In this document: piece after piece, positions 1 to 5,291 of the stretch | How positions within the stretch are numbered: the stretch's first letter is position 1 | Layout of the letters: each line of letters starts with the position of its first letter | Assembly: GCA_946537565.1 (NCBI GenBank) | Contig: CAMNFW010000067.1 | Location: 1-9,557, forward strand | DNA length: 9,557 nucleotides | Direction of reading: 5' to 3' | Source of the DNA: an uncultured Ruminococcus sp. | Lineage (GTDB): Bacteria; Bacillota; Clostridia; Oscillospirales; Ruminococcaceae | The notes under the pieces: model-generated | The model's input: only the letters and a program-made list of their open reading frames with translations | Database searches by the model: none | Told to the model about the DNA's origin: nothing | Translations under genes and position numbers: made by a program

Positions 1-119
1 CAATATGATAACATATTAAGTGTAACATCTGTACTACTTCAATTAATACAGTGTCACTGCCGGCTGTTTATTATGTTAAAAGAAAAAAATTTCTTTCAGC
101 TTCGTCTTTTCCGGCTCTT

Positions 120-150
120 TATGACACTTATATATAGATAGGAAAATAAT
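120..150 (+). promoter_or_regulatory. Weak candidate promoter for the transporter operon
   Basis: ATGACA (121-126) followed after 18 bases by AATAAT (145-150) resembles a sigma-A type promoter with one mismatch in each hexamer. It is the best match I found upstream of the operon, but the area is AT-rich and chance matches are likely. If real, the transcript would begin near 157 and carry the heptamer repeat, the dispersed repeat and the 15-bp repeats in a leader of about 240 bases. Confidence 0.25.
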
Positions 151-158
151 TCGGAATG

Positions 159-179
159 CGTAATTCGTAATTCGTAATT
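159..179. repeat. Heptamer tandem repeat, CGTAATT x3
   Basis: Three perfect head-to-tail copies of CGTAATT fill these 21 bases. The repeat ends just before the left copy of the dispersed repeat and lies between the candidate operon promoter and the first gene. Heptameric tandem repeats in intergenic DNA are known from several bacterial groups and can vary in copy number. A second, unrelated heptamer occurs at 5244-5264. Confidence 0.85.
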
Positions 180-245
180 GTGGAGTTCACATTAAACAAA
201 GTGCCAAGAAACCAAAATCGGATTACAGAAAAAGTGTCGCCATAA
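180..245 (+). pseudogene. Possible remnant of a small ORF carried by the left repeat
   Basis: The frame ending in TAA at 243-245 reads ...LNKVPRNQNRITEKVSP-stop. The right-hand copy of the repeat, on the minus strand, ends LTKSCMNQNRSTMQVAP-stop. L, K, NQNR, T, V and the final P-stop are shared at equivalent positions. The left copy lacks the strong ribosome binding site and N-terminal part seen on the right; a GTG at 180-182 follows the heptamer repeat directly. I read it as a decayed or 5'-replaced copy. Chance conservation through DNA similarity of the repeat cannot be excluded. Confidence 0.25.
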
Positions 246-339
246 AGTACCGGAGCCTCTTCCGTGCTGTATGCGATCGTATGTTACAAATTCCAAAAAG
301 AGTGAGCGAGTTTACGAGCGGCAACGTGAGCCAAAAAAA
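209..339 (+). repeat. Left arm of a long imperfect inverted repeat flanking the operon
   Basis: This stretch matches the reverse complement of about 7744-7875. By hand alignment the shared blocks are AACCAAAATCG (210-220), the 17-base CCATAAAGTACCGGAGC (240-256), GTGCTGTATGCGAT (264-277), TTACAAAT, CAAAAAGAGTGAGCGAG, and CAACGTGAGCCAAAAAAAC (322-340). Differences are scattered substitutions and a few single-base gaps, roughly four fifths identity. The arms face each other across 7.4 kb and enclose exactly the five transporter genes. I see no transposase in either arm or between them. It may be one member of a dispersed intergenic repeat family that happens to occur twice here in opposite orientation. 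Confidence 0.85.
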
Positions 340-379
340 CGTGAGCCAAAAAAACGTGAGCAAAAAAATGTGAGCCAAA
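325..379 (+). repeat. 15-bp direct repeats (CGTGAGCCAAAAAAA), four copies
   Basis: Two perfect copies (325-339 and 340-354), one shortened by a base (355-368) and one partial copy (369-379) run straight up to the Shine-Dalgarno sequence of the first gene. The reverse complement of the unit occurs at 7744-7758 and, with one change, at 7719-7733; a similar piece covers the stop codon of the M23 gene near 9535-9551. As transcribed, the array is an A-rich single-stranded leader next to the ribosome binding site, so copy number could affect translation (inference). Confidence 0.85.
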
Positions 380-380
380 G

Positions 381-389
381 AAGGAGGGG
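381..389 (+). promoter_or_regulatory. Ribosome binding site fixing a TTG start for the first permease
   Basis: AAGGAGGGG is a near-perfect Shine-Dalgarno sequence and stands 7 bases before TTG at 397-399. No ATG or GTG in the same frame has comparable spacing. The open frame continues upstream to an ATG at 271, but that extension only translates the repeat array (repeated R-E-P-K-K), so the TTG is preferred. Confidence 0.85.
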
Positions 390-396
390 AGTTATA

Positions 397-1275
397 TTGA
401 GAAAAGATCAGTGTGGAAGAAGAAGGGAAAAAGTTTTCAGCAGCGTGTGTATCGTGCCAAGCTTGCTCGGCGTTCTCGCCTTTTTTATCGTTCCCTTCGG
501 TATAGTAATCTATTATTCGCTTATTAATAACCCGGTGGTGCATGAGTTCGTCGGTCTGGATAATTATAAAAAATTGTTCGATACCGTCGCCTTTAACCGT
601 GCCGCTAAAAATACCGCAGCCTTCTCTCTGACTGCCGTGCCGCTGTCTGTCGTGCTGTCACTCGGTCTGGCGATGCTCCTGGATAAAAATATCCCAGGCA
701 AAAGTATCTTCAGAACCTTCTTCTTAAGCCCCCTTATGGTTCCTACCGCTTCGGTAGTTTTGGTGTGGCAGGTCCTCTTCCACGCCCACGGCACCGTCAA
801 CCAATTCCTCGAATTCTTCGGCGCCAACGGCATCGACTGGCTTAAATCTTCCCACGGTCAGGTCGTCATCGTCTTCATGTTCCTCTGGAAAAATTTAGGC
901 TATAATATGATCCTCTTTATGTCCGCCCTCGCCGGTATCCCTAAGGATATCATCGAAGTCGCTGAGCTGGAAGGTGCTGGCAAAATATATCAGTTCTTCC
1001 ATATCAAACTCCGCTACCTATCCCCTACTATCCTCTTCGTCCTTATCCTCTCCCTCATAAATTCCTTCAAGATCTTCCGTGAGGTCTACCTCCTTACCGG
1101 CGATTACCCCTACGATAAACTCTATATGCTCCAGCACTTTATGAACAATACCTTCAACAGCCTCGACTATCAGAAATTGTCCGCCGCTGCTGTTCTCTTC
1201 GCCCTTATCATGATCGTCATCATCGCTGTCCTCCTCTTCGCTGAGGACCGCTTCGGAAAGGATGTGGAGAGCTGA
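397..1275 (+). CDS. Carbohydrate ABC transporter permease, MalF/UgpA type
   Basis: This is an inner-membrane permease subunit of a CUT1-type ABC importer, expected to pair with the next gene's product and form the substrate channel. It has 292 residues from the TTG start, typical for short MalF-type subunits. A basic N-terminus (RRREK, residues 8-12) precedes the first membrane segment (about 17-40, with PSLLGVLAFFIVPFGIVIYYS). Further hydrophobic segments follow, and the family's EAA loop is clear at about 187-210 (EVAELEGAGKIYQFFHIKL, with G193), which docks the ATPase. The last segment ends near the C-terminus (LIMIVIIAVLLFAEDRFGK). The stop codon overlaps the next start by one base, implying translational coupling. 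The substrate cannot be told from sequence. Codon use is pyrimidine-rich, with many CTC, CTT, ATC and TTC codons. Confidence 0.93.
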   Translation: MRKDQCGRRREKVFSSVCIVPSLLGVLAFFIVPFGIVIYYSLINNPVVHEFVGLDNYKKLFDTVAFNRAAKNTAAFSLTAVPLSVVLSLGLAMLLDKNIPGKSIFRTFFLSPLMVPTASVVLVWQVLFHAHGTVNQFLEFFGANGIDWLKSSHGQVVIVFMFLWKNLGYNMILFMSALAGIPKDIIEVAELEGAGKIYQFFHIKLRYLSPTILFVLILSLINSFKIFREVYLLTGDYPYDKLYMLQHFMNNTFNSLDYQKLSAAAVLFALIMIVIIAVLLFAEDRFGKDVES

Positions 1276-2165
1276 TGCACAAAAAATTACACCATAACCT
1301 GACCAATACCCTCCTCACCGCCTTTATCGCTCTCGCCGCAGTTATGTTCCTGCTCCCTACTGTCCTCACTATCGCTAACTCCTTTATGACTTCTTCCGAA
1401 ATTTCGGCTAACTACGGCGCTATGTTCAGCAATATGACCGAGGATAAAAAAACTTTCATCTCCGATACCGTTAACCTTAAATTTATCCCCGATAAAGTCA
1501 CCTTCGATCAGTATAAGTCCGTTCTGCTCAAAAGCCCCGACTATCTCCTTAAATTCTGGAACTCCGTTATCCTTACTGTTCCAATTACCGTTTTTCAGCT
1601 GGCTGTTGCGGTCTTTACCGCTTACGGCTTCTCACGTTACCCAAATAAGATCAAAAGCATTATCTTCTTCGCTTACATAATTCTTATGATAATGCCCTAT
1701 CAGGTCACCCTTGTGCCAAATTTCCTCGTCGCTGATAAATTCGGCTTGCTCGATACCCGCTGGGCTATTATTCTACCAGGTATCTTCTCACCCTTCAGCA
1801 TCTTCCTCCTCACTAAGGTCATGCGAAGAATACCTAACGCTTACGTCGAAGCCGCTAAGCTTGACGGTGCTAATGAATTCCAGATCCTCTTCCGTATCCA
1901 TGTCCCTCTTTGCAGAGGAGCTATCGTTTCTATTGGTATGCTGGTATTCATCGACTACTGGAATATGGTCGAACAGCCTCTCGTCCTCATGCGTGACCCC
2001 GATCTCCATCCGCTTTCGGTTTTTCTGTCTCAGATAAACACCGGCGATGTTGGTCTCGCTTTCGCCGTGGGAGTTGTGTACATGGTGCCCACTATCCTGA
2101 TGTTCCTCTACGGTGAAGATGAACTCGTCGAAGGTATCACCTACTCCGGCGGTATCAAAGGCTGA
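1275..2165 (+). CDS. Carbohydrate ABC transporter permease, MalG type
   Basis: This is the second permease subunit of the same importer. The ATG overlaps the TGA of the preceding gene (ATGA overlap), so both are likely made in equal amounts. At 296 residues it is normal for the MalG family. An N-terminal membrane segment lies at about 13-35 (LLTAFIALAAVMFLLPTVLTIANSFM), followed by a roughly 60-residue extracytoplasmic stretch and five more hydrophobic segments. The EAA loop is well preserved at 192-215 (EAAKLDGANEFQILFRIHVPL, with G198), so ATPase contact should be intact. The C-terminus carries GEDELVEGITYSGGIKG, like the usual MalG ending in which a G-x-x-x-G-A-x-K-G type tail follows the last helix. 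No ATPase gene is nearby; many Gram-positive CUT1 systems use a shared MsmK-type ATPase encoded elsewhere. Confidence 0.94.
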   Translation: MHKKLHHNLTNTLLTAFIALAAVMFLLPTVLTIANSFMTSSEISANYGAMFSNMTEDKKTFISDTVNLKFIPDKVTFDQYKSVLLKSPDYLLKFWNSVILTVPITVFQLAVAVFTAYGFSRYPNKIKSIIFFAYIILMIMPYQVTLVPNFLVADKFGLLDTRWAIILPGIFSPFSIFLLTKVMRRIPNAYVEAAKLDGANEFQILFRIHVPLCRGAIVSIGMLVFIDYWNMVEQPLVLMRDPDLHPLSVFLSQINTGDVGLAFAVGVVYMVPTILMFLYGEDELVEGITYSGGIKG

Positions 2166-2232
2166 TGCCGTCCCGCTATTCTGCTGAATATCAATCCTAT
2201 GCTCTTGTATCGTTTAAATGGAGGTTCTGATT

Positions 2233-4014
2233 ATGAATGAATTAGATAACACCGGGAAAGCCGCCGAAATTCAGGCTACCCTCGATAAACTCAATAAAAA
2301 CGACAAACCCGATAAAGAACCCGGTAAACGCCGTGATATTATTAAAAATGTACTTATCATTTTCCTCGCTGCCCTGTTGGTGCTGACCTTCTTCTCCAAT
2401 ACCATCCGCAACCGCTCTCTCGCTGAGATCTCTACCGAAAGATCAACCTCCGGCAAACTCACCGAAAGAGTCCGGGGAAGCGGTCTCGTGGAATCTAACC
2501 AGAGCTACGATGTCACCGTTGACGGCAATAAAACTGTCGATACTATTATGGTCAAAACCGGTCAGGAAATCAAAAAGGACGATGTACTGTTTACTGTCGG
2601 CAGTGAGGAAAGTGAGGAGCTTTCTGCTGCTGAGGACGCTCTCGCTGCCCTTGAACTTGAATACCAGAAGGCTATCCTCGCTCCACCCGATGATTATACT
2701 AAGGAAAATCAGGCTATCAGCAATGCCCGTGCTGACCTGGCTGAGGCTATCAGAAAACGTGACAACGCTGTCAATAATCAGGGCAGCATTCAGGCTGCTA
2801 AGGATAACTATTCCTTCAATAAGTCCCAGCTCAACTATTACACTAAGCTCCAGAATAAACTCCAGGCTACTGTCACTGCTATCGACTCCGATGAATATTC
2901 TATGGGCGCTGCCGAATATACCGGAGATCTCATCGTTCTTAAAAATAATTACTCAAACGCTGAGACTGAATACAATTCCGCTTTATCTCTCTATTCTTCC
3001 CTGCTCTCCGGCAGCGAGGAAGAAGGCGGCGCTTCTCAGGCTGATATCGACGCTGCCAAAGCTGACTGCGATGCTAAAGCCGCTGCCCGTGATGAGGCTA
3101 AAACCGCTTACGATAACGCTAAGTATTCCCTCCGTGAAGATCTCGTCGGTCAGCTCACTGACGCTGAAAATAATGTGGATTATTACACCATGCTGACCTC
3201 TGAGTACGAAAACTCCCTCTCCGACAGCAGCCTGTCTATGAGCATTGATGACCTCAATTCCGATGTCCAGGCTAAACAGCGTGCCCTCGAAGACCTTATC
3301 ACTGACCTCAATAAAACTAAATCCGATAACAATAACAAAAATCAGCTGAATTCCCTCGACTTGGACGCTAAAAAGGCTGAGATCGAAAAGGCTAAGAAAA
3401 AAGTCGATAAGCTGAAAGAAAAAAGCTCCATAACTGAAATAAAATCCAAGTATAACGGTGTGATCAGCTCCGTCAATATCCAGGCTGGCGATACTACCGT
3501 CCCCGATATGCCCTGCATCACCGTCGATATCTCCGAGGAAGGATATACCGCTAAAATCACCGTTGAAGGCGATAAAACCAAAAAGCTTAAAAAAGGCACC
3601 GCCGCCGAAGTAGTTAACAACTGGAGCGGCAATGTTCAGGCTGTCCTCACCGATATCAAAAACGATTCCTCCGCCGGCTCAAAAAACCGTGTCCTCGTTT
3701 TCAGTATCACCGGCGATATCGACTCCGGCTCCTACATTGACCTGTCTATCCCCTGCTCAACTGCTAATTATGACGTTATCGTCCCTAAGAGCGCTGTTTA
3801 TGAGGACAGCAACGGCAAGTTCGTCCTCACAGTTACTTCCAAAAGCTCGCCCCTCGGAAACCGTTACTACGCTCAGCGTGTGGACGTTGAGGTGCTTTCA
3901 TCAGATGAATCCTCCTGCGCTGTTTCAGGTAATATCTCCAGCGGCGAATACGTTATCACCGCTGCCAGCCTGCCCGTCAAACCCGGCGATCAGGTTCGCA
4001 TGAACGAGAAGTAA
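2233..4014 (+). CDS. HlyD/MacA-family membrane fusion (adaptor) protein with long coiled coil
   Basis: The protein has 593 residues and is bitopic. A charged cytoplasmic N-terminus (1-35) leads to one membrane segment (about 36-54, IIKNVLIIFLAALLVLTFF). The outer part has the adaptor layout: first half of a biotinyl-lipoyl-like hairpin (about 79-118, RVRGSGLVES...GQEIKKDDVLFTVG), a very long Ala/Glu/Lys/Asp-rich helical region (about 122-395), the second lipoyl half (about 400-432, SKYNGVISSVNIQAGDTTV), then beta-barrel and membrane-proximal-like domains to the C-terminus. MacA-type proteins hold the outer part of a MacB-type transporter and bridge to partners; in Gram-positives they pair with FtsX-like permeases. 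Here the next gene is MacB-core-like but the preceding genes are sugar-importer permeases. The start at 2233 is chosen because GGAGG at 2220-2224 stands 8 bases upstream; an in-frame ATG at 2218 lies against that site and is unlikely. Confidence 0.85.
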   Translation: MNELDNTGKAAEIQATLDKLNKNDKPDKEPGKRRDIIKNVLIIFLAALLVLTFFSNTIRNRSLAEISTERSTSGKLTERVRGSGLVESNQSYDVTVDGNKTVDTIMVKTGQEIKKDDVLFTVGSEESEELSAAEDALAALELEYQKAILAPPDDYTKENQAISNARADLAEAIRKRDNAVNNQGSIQAAKDNYSFNKSQLNYYTKLQNKLQATVTAIDSDEYSMGAAEYTGDLIVLKNNYSNAETEYNSALSLYSSLLSGSEEEGGASQADIDAAKADCDAKAAARDEAKTAYDNAKYSLREDLVGQLTDAENNVDYYTMLTSEYENSLSDSSLSMSIDDLNSDVQAKQRALEDLITDLNKTKSDNNNKNQLNSLDLDAKKAEIEKAKKKVDKLKEKSSITEIKSKYNGVISSVNIQAGDTTVPDMPCITVDISEEGYTAKITVEGDKTKKLKKGTAAEVVNNWSGNVQAVLTDIKNDSSAGSKNRVLVFSITGDIDSGSYIDLSIPCSTANYDVIVPKSAVYEDSNGKFVLTVTSKSSPLGNRYYAQRVDVEVLSSDESSCAVSGNISSGEYVITAASLPVKPGDQVRMNEK

Positions 4015-4027
4015 AGGCGGTGATGCC

Positions 4028-5194
4028 ATGAAGCTAAGGCCTAAAAAACGGCATATTATCATTGCCGCTGTCAATGCCGCTGCTGCTGCCGGCGTGCTTG
4101 CTCTTACCGCTGCCGGCTCAGGTCTCGCACGCTCCCAGACCTATAACTCCGCCGGCAAAAAATGGGGCGGCAATAACGGCAGCTTCACCCAGCTGAGCTG
4201 CTTCTTCACCGACGATTCCGGCTTCACCTGCGATACCGTCAACGCTGTCCGCTCCGAAGAACTGAATATTCTCAACAAAGTCTCCGTTGCTCCGGAAGAC
4301 GGTAAAACCCTCGTCCCCGATGCTTACTGCGCTCCCGTGGGTAATTTCACCGTCCGCTGCGACAGGACCGGACGCTCGGAAGCTGAGATCACTGCTGTGG
4401 GCGGTAAATTCTTCATGTTCAGAGACTTCACTGTGCTGGACGGCGCTTTCTTCACCGATGACGATATTATGCAGGACGGCGCTGTTATCGACCGCCAGCT
4501 TGCATGGTCCCTTTACGGCTCAGAGGATATCGCCGGTATGAATCTTTATATAAATGACGTTAAATTCTACATCGCTGCTGTCATTGACACTCCCTCCGAC
4601 AAGCTCGAAAAAAAAGCTGCCGGTGATGTTCCTAAAGCTTATATCTCCTATGACGGCGCATCTTCTGTTGCTCTTTCAGATTCAGTTTCCGGCAGCGGTA
4701 TCTCTGCTGCGGCAGATGATCTCTACGGCGGCGGATATTCTCCTGCTCCTTCCGGTTTCAATAAAGTCACCTGCTATGAATGTATAATGCCCGACCCTGT
4801 CGAAAATTATGCCTTCAATTCTCTCAGGACTTATTTCGATGCCGGCTATAAAAATAAATTCGACCTGGTAAATAATTCCACCCGGTTCAGCTCGTCTGTC
4901 CGGGCTAAAGCCTTCAGAAGCTTTTCAGATTATGCTGTCAGAAAAAATACTGTAATGTATCCTTACTGGGAAAATGCCTCCCGTATGGCTGAATTCAAGC
5001 TTTCACCGATATGTTTTTTCCGGCGGCTGCTGCTGATGATACCTCTGCTGACAGGCTTATGGCTGCTGTGGCTGGCTTTTCGTTTCATAAGACGCAAGGG
5101 AAAAGCTCTGCCCCCGGCTGTTATTGATAAAATTTATTCCTTCAACTACAAACGCAGGCTCAAAAAATCTGAACAGCAAAATGATAACTCTTAA
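4028..5194 (+). CDS. MacB/FtsX-like extracytoplasmic core protein with only two membrane helices
   Basis: The protein has 388 residues. One N-terminal membrane segment (about 8-34) follows a basic start (MKLRPKKRH). A large soluble region comes next, containing a stretch that reads like the MacB periplasmic core: about 125-190, GGKFFMFRDFTVLDGAFF..., then GAVIDRQLAWSLYGSEDIAGMNLYINDVKFYIAAVID. This matches the family pattern of a 'G.fF...D' lead, 'vavi...a..lfG.ed..G' and a strand ending in a hydrophobic V/I run. A single second membrane segment lies at about 330-355 (FFRRLLLMIPLLTGLWLLWLAF), followed by a basic tail. Full MacB/FtsX permeases have four helices, two of them after the core's second half, so this is a reduced form and probably not a complete channel. 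RBS AAAGGCGG (4013-4020) overlaps the upstream stop, implying co-expression with the adaptor. The assignment rests on motif pattern only. Confidence 0.7.
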   Translation: MKLRPKKRHIIIAAVNAAAAAGVLALTAAGSGLARSQTYNSAGKKWGGNNGSFTQLSCFFTDDSGFTCDTVNAVRSEELNILNKVSVAPEDGKTLVPDAYCAPVGNFTVRCDRTGRSEAEITAVGGKFFMFRDFTVLDGAFFTDDDIMQDGAVIDRQLAWSLYGSEDIAGMNLYINDVKFYIAAVIDTPSDKLEKKAAGDVPKAYISYDGASSVALSDSVSGSGISAAADDLYGGGYSPAPSGFNKVTCYECIMPDPVENYAFNSLRTYFDAGYKNKFDLVNNSTRFSSSVRAKAFRSFSDYAVRKNTVMYPYWENASRMAEFKLSPICFFRRLLLMIPLLTGLWLLWLAFRFIRRKGKALPPAVIDKIYSFNYKRRLKKSEQQNDNS

Positions 5195-5221
5195 ACCCTC
5201 GTTGTGCAAAATTATTTTTAA

Positions 5222-5272
5222 GGTAACACCACAAAGCTGTCAGGTGTGCGGTGTGCGGTGTGCGGTGTTGCC
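5222..5272 (+). promoter_or_regulatory. Hairpin ahead of the solute-binding-protein gene
   Basis: GGTAACACC (5222-5230) pairs with GGTGTTGCC (5264-5272) in RNA through nine pairs with one G-U, enclosing a 33-base loop made mostly of the GTGTGCG repeats. It ends six bases before the ribosome binding site (AAAGGA, 5278-5283) and has no T-run after it, so it is not an intrinsic terminator. Stem-loops between transport genes often protect the mRNA of the binding protein so that it outnumbers the permeases; that role here is inference. Confidence 0.4.
5244..5268. repeat. Heptamer tandem repeat, GTGTGCG x3 plus GTGT
   Basis: Three perfect copies of GTGTGCG (5244-5264) are followed by a partial fourth. 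The spacing places GG pairs at 5243, 5250, 5257 and 5264, each separated by five bases, which fits a two-layer G-quadruplex pattern on the plus strand or its RNA. It lies in the 97-base gap between the MacB-like gene and the lipoprotein gene. Copy-number change here would alter the spacing and folding upstream of the lipoprotein start. Confidence 0.85.
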
Positions 5273-5291
5273 CAAAGAAAGGACTGTTATT

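Larger units (their letters stand above)
1..208. other. AT-rich non-coding leader region
   Basis: I see no convincing gene here on either strand. The stretch is AT-rich and holds small dyads: a perfect AATATG-ATAA-CATATT inverted repeat at 2-17, an 11-base palindrome CAGTGTCACTG at 49-59, and an A/T dyad (AAAGAAA/TTTCTTT) around 79-96. None has the GC stem plus T-run of a terminator. They could be protein-binding sites, but nothing in the sequence identifies a regulator. Confidence 0.5.

Noticed and set aside
79..96. Terminator-like dyad AAAGAAA/TTTCTTT
   Set aside because: The stem would be only A-T pairs, too weak, and no T-run follows.
325..379. CRISPR array
   Set aside because: Units are 15 bases, head-to-tail without spacers, and no cas gene is present.
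271..396. N-terminal extension of the first permease from an ATG at 271
   Set aside because: It translates the repeat array (R-E-P-K-K units) and has no ribosome binding site, while the TTG at 397 has an excellent one and begins where family-like sequence begins.
223..543. Minus-strand open frame of 106 codons over the leader and first permease
   Set aside because: Antisense to the repeat array and the permease start, with no ribosome binding site and no recognisable domain; judged a shadow frame.
5124..5291. N-terminal extension of the lipoprotein from an ATG inside the previous gene
   Set aside because: It would bury the lipoprotein signal peptide behind 56 residues; the ATG at 5292 has a ribosome binding site and starts a canonical signal peptide.
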